From NCBI GenBank assembly GCA_031262485.1, contig JAISHO010000047.1, positions 53,277 through 117,276 of the forward strand: a DNA stretch of 64,000 nt. The letters are read 5' to 3'. The translations under genes and the position numbers were made by a program. The stretch's first letter is position 1. Each line of letters starts with the position of its first letter. Positions 1 through 8,863 of this stretch are shown here, piece by piece. A model generated the notes under the pieces. The model did no database searches. It worked only from the letters and a program-made list of their open reading frames with translations, and was not told the DNA's origin. The DNA comes from Propionibacteriaceae bacterium (GTDB lineage Bacteria > Actinomycetota > Actinomycetes > Propionibacteriales > Propionibacteriaceae).

Positions 1-129
1 GTTGTCGACCGAATCTATCGACAAGCGATCACCGCTGCCGCTTCCGGCTGTCGCGCCGCACTCGACGCCCAGCACTATCTTGCCGACGTCGCTCATCACG
101 AAGTCGGGTCAACGTCCACTCAAGTTTGA
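1..129 (+). CDS. trxB: Thioredoxin reductase, C-terminal end only (partial)
   Basis: Frame 1 is open from the window edge to the TGA at 127-129 and gives about 42 residues, beginning [11 protein letters not shown] and including [14 protein letters not shown]. This is the typical C-terminal helix of NADPH-dependent thioredoxin reductase (YRQA.TAA..G..AALDAE.YL). The family transfers electrons from NADPH through FAD and a CxxC pair to thioredoxin in the cytoplasm; all of those motifs lie outside the window. trxA starts 26 bp downstream on the same strand, the usual trxB-trxA order near actinobacterial origins, and the two are probably co-transcribed. The identification rests on a short stretch plus context. 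Confidence 0.8.
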   Translation, partial: VVDRIYRQAITAAASGCRAALDAQHYLADVAHHEVGSTSTQV

Positions 130-155
130 TACACATCAACCTCGAAGGAGTCACT

Positions 156-479
156 ATGTCGCACGTTGTCACTGTCACCGATGCCACGTTCGAGACCGAG
201 GTCCTCAAGGCCGACCTCCCCGTCCTCGTCGACTATTGGGCTGATTGGTGCGGTCCCTGCAAGCAACTCTCTCCTGCTATCGAGGATTTAGCCAAGACCT
301 ATGATGGGAAGGTCAAATTCTGCAAGATCGACACCAATGAGAATCTCGGTGTCGCCTCAAGCCAAGGAATTCGAACCCTGCCCACCCTGCAAATCTATCA
401 TCAGGGCGTCGTCGTCAACGCGCTCGTCGGCCCGGCCGCGACCAAGGCGAAAGTCCGTCAAGCCCTTGAAGATATGTGA
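156..479 (+). CDS. trxA: Thioredoxin
   Basis: A 107-residue thioredoxin, the usual length. The active site WCGPCK is at about residues 31-36, preceded by VLVDYWAD, with the conserved cis-proline region RTLPTLQIY at about 72-80. It reduces protein disulfides in the cytoplasm and is recycled by TrxB, whose gene end lies just upstream. The ATG at 156 is chosen because GAAGGAG at 144-150 is an ideal Shine-Dalgarno sequence five bases before it; a longer in-frame start at 126 has none. The gene closes the trxB-trxA unit and is followed by a clear hairpin terminator. Confidence 0.97.
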   Translation: MSHVVTVTDATFETEVLKADLPVLVDYWADWCGPCKQLSPAIEDLAKTYDGKVKFCKIDTNENLGVASSQGIRTLPTLQIYHQGVVVNALVGPAATKAKVRQALEDM

Positions 480-526
480 TCACTGATTTTTGACGAATAT
501 GGAATAGTTATCTCATGTTCACTATT

Positions 527-562
527 AAAGCCCTGACAACTATCTCGTCAGGGCTTTAATAT
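527..562 (+). terminator. Rho-independent-type terminator after trxA
   Basis: The inverted repeat AAAGCCCTGAC (527-537) / GTCAGGGCTTT (547-557) forms a perfect 11-bp stem with a 9-nt loop, followed by AATATTTTC. It sits 48 bp after the trxA stop. The flanking A and T runs would let it work in both directions, so it may also serve the minus-strand gene ending at 690. Confidence 0.85.
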
Positions 563-689
563 TTTCAGCATCACGATAATGATCGAAGGTCATCGTTTTA
601 CATTATCGATTTGTTATATTTCTTTCGAATATAATTAAACTGTTATCAGAGCCTTCTATCGTCCCTATCCGAAAGCCAAACCCGTCACG

Positions 690-1307
690 TTAGCCTCGTG
701 ATGATTGATCACTGGCGTCCATCGTCGCTGGAAGAGGACGAAGCCGTACCCCCTCCAAGCGAGTGGCGAATTTGACGAGCCGCGTCTCGATCCGGGCGAT
801 CGTCGTCGTCAGATCGAACCGATAACGGCCAGGGACTCCGCGGACGGGATGGAATCCTGCGGCAACCACAGGAGCAGTCGCCAGGGTGAACGCCGTCGCC
901 TCCGCCGACGACCGCACCGCGTGGAGATCGATCGCCGAGCAGCTCCCCCGCATCTGCGCCGCCAGAGAACAGAGCGACTGTTTGATCATCGTGGTGGAAA
1001 GATCCGTTCCCTGAACCACGAGGACGCCGGCGATCGTCGGATCCAATCCGAAAGCAGCCAGAGGATGACGACGGGGCAGGTGGGACGCGCTCGCCAAGGC
1101 GATGACGAGCCGCGGGGTCGTCGATCGTGGTTCGTCGTCGGATCCGAACCACACGAATCCGGCGCATCCCCAGGTCTGTTCGGCCGACTCCACAGCGGCG
1201 ATGATCTCGTCGGCAGTGACGAGACCGGAGACCGGGGCGAGGAGGTCGGAGATCTCCGCAGCCGACACCGGGGACGGCGTGCGCGACACTCGAAGTAGTC
1301 GTCCCAT
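690..1307 (-). CDS. GNAT-like conserved protein of the parB/trxA neighbourhood
   Basis: 205 residues. I do not recognise it with certainty. The C-terminal part (AAGFHPVRGVPGRYRFDL followed by a basic helix) resembles the end of the acetyltransferase-like proteins that sit between trxA and parB in many actinobacteria (Mycobacterium Rv3916c position). The hydrophobic strand AGVLVVQGTDL at mid-protein fits an alpha/beta fold. The ATG at 1307 is chosen because AAGGAGG (1313-1319, minus strand) lies six bases upstream; the 49 in-frame codons before it are low-complexity and have no such signal. It starts inside the end of the upstream M50 gene's region (stop at 1333), so the two are probably co-transcribed. 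Function unassigned. Confidence 0.55.
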   Translation of the reverse strand: MGRLLRVSRTPSPVSAAEISDLLAPVSGLVTADEIIAAVESAEQTWGCAGFVWFGSDDEPRSTTPRLVIALASASHLPRRHPLAAFGLDPTIAGVLVVQGTDLSTTMIKQSLCSLAAQMRGSCSAIDLHAVRSSAEATAFTLATAPVVAAGFHPVRGVPGRYRFDLTTTIARIETRLVKFATRLEGVRLRPLPATMDASDQSSRG

Positions 1308-1332
1308 CCCGCCTCCTTGCTCGCACCTGGGG

Positions 1333-2391
1333 TCACTCTGACTTGATCGTATCCTCCTCGTCCATCGACGAGGGTGACGACGGGACAGCGTTGACATGAC
1401 TGACAAGGATGTCGAGCTCATCCCGCTCCCCACCCACAAGACCTTGATTGTCAAGACGAAGGAGCAGATGCCTCGCCTTCGTCACACATTGAAACCCTTG
1501 AACGTGATCATGATCGAGAAAGAATGAACAGGCCGCTCTAATCCTCAAGGCGGAAGGCGTTTCCGACGTCACATACCTTTTCACTTCAGGAGTGAGCAAT
1601 GTCTGCGCCATCTCGTCATCGTGACGATACACGAGCGTGTGATAGAGGGTCTCAGACTTGATCTTGGCGGCCTCCGCCTTTCCTAATTGGGAACAATCAA
1701 TCTCGTCTAAAATATCGCCCAAGAGTTTCGGATACCCCATTTCGGCATACCGCACGCCTTCATACAGTTTGACGATCGCGGTGTACAACGTAGGTTTCTC
1801 GTCATCACCATCCTCGAAGACGAACAAATCCCCCGGGAGATCACGGAGACGATTTCCCCGCATGAGATGAGCATTGACACGCATCATGACATAGATTCCA
1901 TGACGGACGGCAGCCGATTTTCGAGCCAGATACACATTCATCGCATCATTCGGCACTCCCCAATTCAAAGGAATGAGATTTCCGATTCCACTTCCAAAAT
2001 TCAAGAGCGCGAATGCGATGACGATAAATCCAATGATGGTTTCAGGTCCCCAGACCAAGGTGAGAAGCGAGGCGCCACCTCCAACGACAAGATTGGCGAC
2101 CGGACCACCAAGGAAATATCCCGTGACTTTGAACTTACTCTCGTCCTTGGGCGGATCGAGAAGTACATGGGCAATGATCTGACCTTGTGTGATACGGCAC
2201 CGTCGCCATCGACGATCACCGACGCACCAGGTCCACTGGAACAGCCGAATGCTCACCGGTTGAAAACCCGAGACGATGCCACCGACGAGGTGGCCGGCCT
2301 CATGGGCGATCAGAGAGATCATCATGACGAGAAGGAAGATGACACCTCCGATTGCGCCGGACGCCAGAGCGTTCATCACCCCACTCATCAT
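1333..2391 (-). CDS. M50-family (site-2-protease-like) membrane metalloprotease
   Basis: 352 residues. A first hydrophobic helix carries the zinc-binding motif HEAGH at about residues 30-34 (LIAHEAGHLVGG). Further helices follow at about 90-140, ending in NLIPLNWGVPNDAMN, which matches the second site-2-protease motif (N-P...D) that supplies the third zinc ligand. The C-terminal 200 residues are soluble, charged and probably cytoplasmic. The family cleaves membrane-embedded substrates; the target here is unknown. The start at 2391 is one of two adjacent ATGs with a weak GGGGG upstream. It is transcribed toward the GNAT-like gene 26 bp away. No PDZ domain is visible, so it is not a standard RseP orthologue. 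Confidence 0.75.
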   Translation of the reverse strand: MMSGVMNALASGAIGGVIFLLVMMISLIAHEAGHLVGGIVSGFQPVSIRLFQWTWCVGDRRWRRCRITQGQIIAHVLLDPPKDESKFKVTGYFLGGPVANLVVGGGASLLTLVWGPETIIGFIVIAFALLNFGSGIGNLIPLNWGVPNDAMNVYLARKSAAVRHGIYVMMRVNAHLMRGNRLRDLPGDLFVFEDGDDEKPTLYTAIVKLYEGVRYAEMGYPKLLGDILDEIDCSQLGKAEAAKIKSETLYHTLVYRHDDEMAQTLLTPEVKRYVTSETPSALRIRAACSFFLDHDHVQGFQCVTKARHLLLRLDNQGLVGGERDELDILVSHVNAVPSSPSSMDEEDTIKSE

Positions 2392-2623
2392 CCCCCGATC
2401 AACAGTCCAGGGATGACTTGTCCCCAGGATCCACAGGATTAGTCACAGACAATCGTTGTCTCAATAGTACGTGGGTGAATCAAACCTCCGACGAGAGTTG
2501 AGCACAATCTGTGCATACCTGAGAATCCGCTCTCACAACGACAAAGACATGGGAGACCGTGATCCTCTTGGGGAGAACTCAATGCCGAACTCATGACCAC
2601 GCCCTCGTGCTCCGGCCGAATCT

Positions 2624-4060
2624 GTGGATCGCTGTGGCAGAGTTGTGCCCATGGGTGTTCCCGAGAAACGGCGTGAGACTAATCTCGATATGTACAGCGA
2701 CGCGTATGCCGAGCGTACGTCGGGCATGGTCGCATCAGCCGTCCGTTCCCTCTTCTCCGTCGCGAATCGCCCCGAGGTCGTCTCCCTCGCTGGCGGGATG
2801 CCGAACATCGCTGATCTCCCCCTGGACTCCATCAGTGATTCCGTTGCAGCTCTTATTCGTGAGCACGGCCCCAAAGTCATGCAGTACGGAGCTGCCCAAG
2901 GCGAACCTAGAATTCGCGAACAGATTTGCGATGTCATGGCATTAGAAGGAATCACCGGAGATCCTGACGATGTTGTCGTCTCCTGTGGGTCTCAGCAAAT
3001 GCTTGACCTCGTCACCCGAACGTTCATCGACCCCGGTGACGTGATTTTAGCCGAGGCGCCCAGTTATGTCGGCGCGCTGGGAACATTCAGAGCTTATCAG
3101 GCTCAAGTGATACATGTTGCTATGGACGAGCACGGTCTCGAGCCTGAAGCATTGCGTCACGCTGTTCTAACCTGCCGCGCCCAAGGTAAAAGTGTCAAAT
3201 TCGTTTACACCATTCCTAATTTCAATAATCCGACGGGATTGACACAAACTCTCGAGCGCCGCCGTGAGATTCTCGCTGTGGCCGAAGAGGTCGATCTTCT
3301 CATCGTCGAAGACAATCCCTATGGGCTCTTAGGGATCGATATCGACCCCCTCCCAGCCATCCGGAGCCTTGATTCCGAACGTGTCATTTATCTGGGCAGC
3401 TTTTCGAAGACCTTCGCCCCCGGTTTTCGCGTCGGTTGGGCGCTCGCCCCAGGGCCCGTCAAGGATAAATTGATTCTCGGCCAAGAAGCGGCGACCCTGT
3501 GCCCGCCGGTTTTCTCTCAATTCGCGATATCGACCTACCTCGAGACCTGGGATTGGCAGGGACAGATCGTCAAGTTCCGCCAGATGTACCGGGAACGGCG
3601 TGACGCGATGCTCCGAGGCCTCGATGATCACATGCCCGTCGCCGCCACCTGGACGAAGCCACAGGGCGGATTCTTCGTCTGGATGACTCTCCCTGAAGGT
3701 TTCGACTCCCAGCAGCTGCTAGCTCGGGCCGTCACCCATCGTGTCGCCTACGTCCCCGGAGACGCCTTCTACATCGATGGCCTGGGCACCCGGAATATGC
3801 GTCTGTCGTACTGTTTCCCCACCCCTGAGCAGATTTATGAAGGGACCCGACGGCTGGGGGAGGTCCTCAAAGAAGAAGCTGAGCTTCGCCAAACCTTTGG
3901 ATTTGTTGATAGTCTCGACAATAAGTCGACATCGACTCCCGCCCTTGATTCCCCGTCGACGGGAATCACCGGTCCTTCGCTGGAATCGTTGTCGCCGACA
4001 TCGCCCGTCGCCCCATCCGAAACAGGCGCCACCGCCTCGTCACATCGAACGGATCACTGA
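2624..4060 (+). CDS. PLP-dependent class I/II aminotransferase (2-aminoadipate/MocR-type catalytic domain)
   Basis: 478 residues. A fold-type I aminotransferase: VSLAGGMPNIADLP near the start, YGAAQGEPRIREQI, the PNFNNPTG substrate/PLP loop, VEDNPYGLLG (the PLP-binding Asp), and the catalytic lysine in GSFSKTFAPGFRVGW. No N-terminal winged helix is present, so it is an enzyme rather than a MocR regulator. It resembles 2-aminoadipate or branched-chain aminotransferases; the substrate is not predictable. The last 50 residues are a Ser/Thr/Pro-rich tail not needed for the fold. The start is uncertain: GTG at 2624 is the longest, ATG at 2651 and ATG at 2690 are alternatives, and none has a good ribosome site. 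Its stop is one base before the ATG of the ligase gene. Confidence 0.9.
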   Translation: MDRCGRVVPMGVPEKRRETNLDMYSDAYAERTSGMVASAVRSLFSVANRPEVVSLAGGMPNIADLPLDSISDSVAALIREHGPKVMQYGAAQGEPRIREQICDVMALEGITGDPDDVVVSCGSQQMLDLVTRTFIDPGDVILAEAPSYVGALGTFRAYQAQVIHVAMDEHGLEPEALRHAVLTCRAQGKSVKFVYTIPNFNNPTGLTQTLERRREILAVAEEVDLLIVEDNPYGLLGIDIDPLPAIRSLDSERVIYLGSFSKTFAPGFRVGWALAPGPVKDKLILGQEAATLCPPVFSQFAISTYLETWDWQGQIVKFRQMYRERRDAMLRGLDDHMPVAATWTKPQGGFFVWMTLPEGFDSQQLLARAVTHRVAYVPGDAFYIDGLGTRNMRLSYCFPTPEQIYEGTRRLGEVLKEEAELRQTFGFVDSLDNKSTSTPALDSPSTGITGPSLESLSPTSPVAPSETGATASSHRTDH

Positions 4061-4061
4061 C

Positions 4062-5003
4062 ATGGACACCACCGTTATCATCCTTTCCGGCGGACTCTCA
4101 CATGAACGCGAGATCTCGCTTCATTCCGGCCACCGCGTCAGTGAAGAGCTGCGAGGCCACGGTTTCACCGTCGTCGAAACTGATCTTCAAGGCAATCTCA
4201 TCGAGTTGATCAAGGAATCTGATCACCCCATCGTTTTCCCCCTGCTCCACGGCGGTTCAGGCGAAGATGGCGCCGTCCGGGAGGTCCTGGAGCTTCTCGA
4301 TGCCACCTATATCGGCAGCTCCGCCGCGTCTTGTCGGGTCAGCTTCGACAAAGCGATCGCGGTTCCCCTTGTCGCCCAAACGGGCGTCCGCACGCCGAAG
4401 AGAGTCGTCTTACCCCACGACATGTTCCGAGATCTCGGCGCCTCAACCTTGCTCGACCTCATCAGCACCAAGCTCGGCTTGCCTCTCATCGTCAAACCAA
4501 CGATGTCTGGCTCTGCGCTCGGCTACACCAAAGTCACCTCGCTGGACGATCTTCCTGGAGCGATGGTCCTGGCCTATAGCTTTGGACGCGTCGCCGTCAT
4601 CGAAGAGTTCATCGAGGGCACGGAGGTCGCCGTCCCTGTCGTCGACTATGCCGATGGTCCACGAGCCTATCCGCCGGTGGAGATTCGTCCGAACTCCGGT
4701 GTCTATGACTTTGAAGCTCGCTACACGCCGGGGGCGACCGATTTCATCAGCCCGGCCGATCTTCCTGAATCGACGCTCGACGCTTGTCGAGCGGTGGCCT
4801 TGGCCGGGCACCGAGCCCTTGGTCTCCGTGATCTCTCCCGGGCTGACATCATCGTCACTCCTGAAGGAGAGCCGGTCTTTCTCGAGATGAGTGTCGCGCC
4901 GGGGATGACGGACACCTCAGTTCTTCCCCTCTCGATCGAGAGCGCTGGGGAATCCTTCGCCGATGTCTTGGCCCACCTCGTTCGCCAAGCCGCTGAGCGC
5001 TGA
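4062..5003 (+). CDS. D-alanine--D-alanine ligase family (ATP-grasp)
   Basis: 313 residues, the normal length for Ddl. Motifs in order: SGGLSHEREISLHSG (N-terminal), PLLHGGSGEDGAVRE, KPTMSGSALG (ATP-grasp phosphate loop), EEFIEGTEVAVPV and EMSVAPGMTDTSVLP. The last is the metal-binding segment, normally E-N-x-x-P-G; here the Asn is replaced by Ser. Ddl joins two D-Ala for the peptidoglycan stem in the cytoplasm. A second copy of the family next to an aminotransferase and parB is common in actinobacteria, and it may use a different substrate. Its ATG follows the aminotransferase stop by one base, so translation is coupled. The gene converges on parB. Confidence 0.85.
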   Translation: MDTTVIILSGGLSHEREISLHSGHRVSEELRGHGFTVVETDLQGNLIELIKESDHPIVFPLLHGGSGEDGAVREVLELLDATYIGSSAASCRVSFDKAIAVPLVAQTGVRTPKRVVLPHDMFRDLGASTLLDLISTKLGLPLIVKPTMSGSALGYTKVTSLDDLPGAMVLAYSFGRVAVIEEFIEGTEVAVPVVDYADGPRAYPPVEIRPNSGVYDFEARYTPGATDFISPADLPESTLDACRAVALAGHRALGLRDLSRADIIVTPEGEPVFLEMSVAPGMTDTSVLPLSIESAGESFADVLAHLVRQAAER

Positions 5004-5036
5004 CTGACCCGATTCCTCGAGCTAGTGGTCAGAGAC

Positions 5037-5993
5037 TTAGACGTTCTCCTCGGGAGCGAGGAGCGTGAGGATCCGCTTGAGGTCATCCTCTTGCGCGAAC
5101 TCGATGGTGATACGACCTTTCTTCTTCCCCCAGTCGACGCGGACGCGGGTGTCGAAGCGATCGGAGAGTTCCTCTGCCAGGGCAGTCGCGCGAGGATTGA
5201 CCTGTTGAGGGCGACGGGTGCGCCGCTTCCGTCCTGTGTCGTGAAGCGCGACCGCCTCCTCAGCGCCACGAACCGATAATCCTTCGGAGACGATCCGTTG
5301 CGCGAGCGCCTCCATGTCATCCGGATCCTCGAGTGAGAGCAACGCCCTCGCATGCCCAGCGCTCAACACCCCTGCTGCCACGCGCCGCTGGACAGCCGGC
5401 GGAAGTTTGAGGAGACGAATTGTGTTGGCGATATGAGGACGGGAGCGCTTGACGCGAACCGCTAGTTCTTCCTGGGTGCAACCAAAGTCCGTCATGAGCT
5501 GCTCGTAAGCGGCCGCCTCTTCCAAGGGGTTGAGCTGAACCCGGTGGATATTCTCGAGGAGCGCGTCACGCAGACGTTCTTCCTCTTCCGTCGGACGAAC
5601 GATCGCCGCGATCGTATCGAGGCCGGCTTCCTTGGTCGCACGGAGACGACGCTCACCCATGACGAGTTCGAACTCGCCACCATCCAACGGCCGGACCACG
5701 ATCGGCTGCAGAAGGCCGACTTCCTTAATCGACTCGGCCAGCTCGGTGATCTGATCAGGATCGAACGTCGTCCGAGGTTGATTCGGATTCGGAGTGATGC
5801 GAGCGACATCGATCTCAGCGAGATAGGAATGATCCGGCATCTCGATGGGATCGACATCCTTGACAGCGTCGACGCCACCCACCGAGGAATTCGATGACGA
5901 AGCTATTGACTCGGGGAAGTCCTCTGGTGTCGTTCTCTGGAAGAGTTCCCCCAAACCCCGTCCCAGACCAGCTGGCTTCTTCGTCGCTGCCAT
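5037..5993 (-). CDS. parB: Chromosome-partitioning protein ParB
   Basis: 318 residues. The N-terminal CTPase/ParB domain contains NPNQPRTTF, the phosphate-binding GERRLRA box, and ENIHRVQLNPLEEA. A helix-turn-helix region follows (LAVRVKRSRPHIANTIRLL), then a C-terminal dimerisation part. ParB binds parS, spreads as a CTP-dependent clamp, and stimulates ParA ATPase to segregate origins. The third of three consecutive ATGs (5993) is preferred because GGGAAAGG then sits at proper distance; 5999 and a longer start at 6044 are alternatives. It lies downstream of parA with a 119-bp gap after the alternative start. A parS site is inside parA. Confidence 0.97.
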   Translation of the reverse strand: MAATKKPAGLGRGLGELFQRTTPEDFPESIASSSNSSVGGVDAVKDVDPIEMPDHSYLAEIDVARITPNPNQPRTTFDPDQITELAESIKEVGLLQPIVVRPLDGGEFELVMGERRLRATKEAGLDTIAAIVRPTEEEERLRDALLENIHRVQLNPLEEAAAYEQLMTDFGCTQEELAVRVKRSRPHIANTIRLLKLPPAVQRRVAAGVLSAGHARALLSLEDPDDMEALAQRIVSEGLSVRGAEEAVALHDTGRKRRTRRPQQVNPRATALAEELSDRFDTRVRVDWGKKKGRITIEFAQEDDLKRILTLLAPEENV

Positions 5994-6162
5994 CATCATC
6001 CTTTCCCTCGAAAGCGGCGCCCACCACCACCTCGTCTTCTTCACCCCGTTGATTCACCTCGGAGCGCTTTTCCGACCTGAAAAGAATGACCTCTCAGGCA
6101 TCTCACACGACGATCATCACGAGATGTCGCCGCTTCCTTCACTCTCGCACACCATCACCATC

Positions 6163-7260
6163 TCAGGCTGATTGCGCTGACACCGGATTCGCTTCGTCCA
6201 TAACGGCTCCGCGGTAGGCGATCTCTTGAGCGACCTCGGCGTACGCCTTCGCACCTGCTGATCCAGCGTGATACGTCATCACCGTCTGCCCATAGCTGGG
6301 AGCCTCGGCGATTCGCACCGACCGTGGGACGACCGTCGATAGCGTCTCTTTCGGGTAATGTCGCCGAACTTCGTCAGCCACCTCGGAGGAGAGCTTCGTC
6401 CTCCCGTCAAACATCGTCAGGATGACCGTGGAGACGAAAAGATCGTCGTTGAGGTTCTCCTTGACGAGATCAATCGTCCGCACCAATTGCGTGAGACCCT
6501 CGAGCGCGTAGTACTCACATTGAATCGGAATCATCACCTCGTTAGATGCGACGAGCGCATTGAGGGTGAGCAGACCGAGAGACGGCGGGCAGTCGATAAT
6601 GATGTAGTCGACCTGATGATTGAGCCGGTAGACCTCGAGGGCATCCGCAAGTCGTCGCTCCCGACCTCCGACGAGGACGAGGTCGAGCTCGGCTGCGGCA
6701 AGATCAATCGTCGCCGGTAAGACCGAGAGGCCGGGCGATTCCTCGCTCTTGATCGCGTGCCACTCGATGGCGTCATTATCAAGGAGAACCTCGTAGGTTC
6801 CCCGGACACCCGGACGATGATCGATCCCAAGCGCCGTCGAGGCGTTCCCCTGGGGATCGATATCGATGACGAGAACCTCGAGACCGCCATACCCCAGAGC
6901 GGCGGCGATATTGACGGCAGTCGTCGTCTTACCGACACCACCCTTCTGATTGGCGACGGCGATGACGCGTGTCCTCGAGGGACGAGGGAATGACGTTTCA
7001 CGTGAAACATCTCCCGTCCTCACCTCATCATCCGGCGTTTCCAGAGGAGGAGTTTCGGGGCCACGGAAAAGTTCCGTCCGAGGCTCTGGCTGGGGGACGA
7101 CCGTTTCGACAAGGGCTCTCCGGGGTACACCGGGGATGGTGTCGTCGTCCTCGACTTCACTCTTTGGTGTTGATGTATTCACCCAACGACGCTTTCCCGC
7201 TCGTGGCGATTTCTCATGAACATGCGCTTCGAAGATTATCGACTCTTCCACAACCGACAC
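6163..7260 (-). CDS. parA: Chromosome-partitioning ATPase ParA (Soj)
   Basis: 365 residues. The deviant Walker A motif ANQKGGVGKTTTAVN is at about 102-116, followed by IDIDPQGNAST, IDCPPSLGLLTLNAL and IPIQCEYYALEGL, all characteristic of ParA. The N-terminal 95 residues are a charged, variable extension. It includes the peptide DVSRET, which is the translation of an embedded parS site. ParA forms ATP-dependent dimers on the nucleoid and is driven off by ParB bound to parS. The GTG at 7260 is the longest start; the GTG at 7251 is placed better relative to an AGGGG and may be the true one. Confidence 0.96.
   Translation of the reverse strand: MSVVEESIIFEAHVHEKSPRAGKRRWVNTSTPKSEVEDDDTIPGVPRRALVETVVPQPEPRTELFRGPETPPLETPDDEVRTGDVSRETSFPRPSRTRVIAVANQKGGVGKTTTAVNIAAALGYGGLEVLVIDIDPQGNASTALGIDHRPGVRGTYEVLLDNDAIEWHAIKSEESPGLSVLPATIDLAAAELDLVLVGGRERRLADALEVYRLNHQVDYIIIDCPPSLGLLTLNALVASNEVMIPIQCEYYALEGLTQLVRTIDLVKENLNDDLFVSTVILTMFDGRTKLSSEVADEVRRHYPKETLSTVVPRSVRIAEAPSYGQTVMTYHAGSAGAKAYAEVAQEIAYRGAVMDEANPVSAQSA
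6995..7008. promoter_or_regulatory. parS centromere site (perfect palindrome)
   Basis: GTTTCACGTGAAAC is a perfect 14-bp palindrome and matches the universal parS core (consensus TGTTTCACGTGAAACA); the outer base is correct on one side. It lies inside the parA reading frame about 10 kb from oriC. ParB is expected to load here. Confidence 0.95.
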
Positions 7261-7482
7261 CCCCTAGGGTCTCGACACACCGACTCACAAAGGTCAGCCT
7301 ACTACGAGTGCCTGTGGTGAGGACGAGTCACTTGAAGGTTGGGGACGGTTGAAAAACGGTACACAGATTCGGTCATAGCTACCAGTGCAGACGATAATCG
7401 GGCTGAGGGCCAAGGGCACTACGAATACAGGACTGAGAAGGGAAAAACACTGGGGAACACGACATCAAAGAATCACTCAATG

Positions 7483-8187
7483 TCATGACAGAGGGCGCTG
7501 CTTCTCCACCTGAACAATCGTCGTCGGCTCAATCGCCTCATCAACGGTCACGGTTCTGATCACCGCGGAAAGTCGTAACTGACGAAGCAGAGGTTGAGCG
7601 TCAGCGATCTCGTCAGCAGCGGAGGAACCCTTGAGGGCCAATAACTCAGCTGAACTCAACAGAGGGCGAACCCAGCGAATGAGCTTGTCGAGCCGTGCGA
7701 CCGCCCGGCACGTCAAAGTCGACGACTCCCGAACACGGCGATCCGCCCGAATCGCTGTCTCCTCAATCCGTCCTCGTATAACAGAAACAGTATCGCCGAT
7801 GTTGAGTGAATCAACAACTAAACTAAGGAAACGTGCTCGTCGTTCAAGGGGTTCGATGAGGGTGATGCGGAGATCAGGTCGAGCGATCGCCAAGGGAATC
7901 CCAGGAAGCCCGGCGCCAGAACCGATATCGACGACATCCCTGCCCTCGTCGATGAGAGCACTGACCCCCACAGAATTGAGGAGATGGCGCTGCCAGATGC
8001 GTTCAGCCTCACGCGGGCCGATCAAGCCCCATTCGATCCCTGTCGTCGTCAAAATGTCGGCGTAACGCTCAATCGTCTCTGTCCGATCACCGAAAATCCG
8101 CTCGATGATCGCTATGGGGACGTCAGCAGAAGAGAGAGAAGAACTCAGGCGAACACCATGAGCGCTCGACGGGTAGTTCTCATCCAT
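7483..8187 (-). CDS. rsmG: 16S rRNA (guanine-N7)-methyltransferase RsmG
   Basis: 234 residues. Rossmann-type SAM-binding motif VDIGSGAGLPGIPLAI at about 85-100, LIEPLERRARFL (motif II), and the catalytic-region ALKGSSAADE near 190. RsmG (GidB) methylates N7 of G527 in the 530 loop of 16S rRNA using SAM; loss gives low-level streptomycin resistance. The length is typical. It is part of the conserved rnpA-yidD-yidC-jag-rsmG-parA series, 46 bp after jag. The 222-bp gap between it and parA has no gene. Confidence 0.97.
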   Translation of the reverse strand: MDENYPSSAHGVRLSSSLSSADVPIAIIERIFGDRTETIERYADILTTTGIEWGLIGPREAERIWQRHLLNSVGVSALIDEGRDVVDIGSGAGLPGIPLAIARPDLRITLIEPLERRARFLSLVVDSLNIGDTVSVIRGRIEETAIRADRRVRESSTLTCRAVARLDKLIRWVRPLLSSAELLALKGSSAADEIADAQPLLRQLRLSAVIRTVTVDEAIEPTTIVQVEKQRPLS

Positions 8188-8233
8188 TCCTGGACGAGAA
8201 CTACCCGAAAATTCGTCCGGAGTCGTCAGAACG

Positions 8234-8749
8234 TCAGTCCTCGACGGCCGGCTTGATGATGACGTGGCGCTTCGGCTCCTCGCCTTCAGATTCGCTCATC
8301 AACCCCGCCTTGGCGACGACGTCGTGGACGATCTTGCGCTCGAAGGGGTTCATCGCCGGAAGGGGGGTCGCCTCTCCGCTGTTCTGCACATCGGCGACGG
8401 CGGCCTGGGCCAATTCCTGGATCTCTTGGCGGCGCTTCTCGCGGTGGCCGGCGACGTCGATCATGATGCGGGAACGGTGCCCCGTCTTCGTGAGAATGGC
8501 GAGGCGGGAAAGATCCTGAAGGGCCTCGAGGACTTCACCATCTGCCCCGACCAGCTGATCGTCGTTGGCGTGGATGGCCACGTGAGCCCGTCCGGCCTCG
8601 ACATAGGTGTCGATATCACCGTCGATATCGGCGATGTCGAGGAGTTCTTCCAAGTAGTCAGCGGCGATTTCGCCCTCTTGCTCGATCGTGTCTAAGTCAT
8701 TCTTCTTGGTGGAAGTCTCAGCCGGGGCCGTTGTCGCCTCGTCACTCAT
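8234..8749 (-). CDS. jag: Jag/KhpB RNA-binding protein (KH + R3H)
   Basis: 171 residues. An acidic N-terminus leads to a KH-like domain (residues 55-105, NDDQLVGADGEVLEALQDL with the GxxG-type loop) and an R3H domain (about 130-168, where MNPFERKIVHDVVAK carries the R-x3-H). The family binds RNA and is linked to cell elongation and division in Gram-positive bacteria. There is a good SD (AAGGAG) before the ATG at 8749. It lies between yidC and rsmG in the usual order, with a 114-bp gap to yidC that shows no further gene. Confidence 0.95.
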   Translation of the reverse strand: MSDEATTAPAETSTKKNDLDTIEQEGEIAADYLEELLDIADIDGDIDTYVEAGRAHVAIHANDDQLVGADGEVLEALQDLSRLAILTKTGHRSRIMIDVAGHREKRRQEIQELAQAAVADVQNSGEATPLPAMNPFERKIVHDVVAKAGLMSESEGEEPKRHVIIKPAVED

Positions 8750-8863
8750 TCGTCACTCCTTGAACTCGTGGATCAAAACTCAAAATTTTGTGGGGATTGG
8801 ATCTCGCACGGCGCGAGATCAGGTCTTAGACGAAACGGGGGTCATCGCCTAGGCCTAGCCTAC

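Noticed and set aside
6995..7008. DVSRET peptide in ParA as a functional protein motif
   Set aside because: It is the translation of the parS palindrome; the DNA, not the peptide, is the conserved element.
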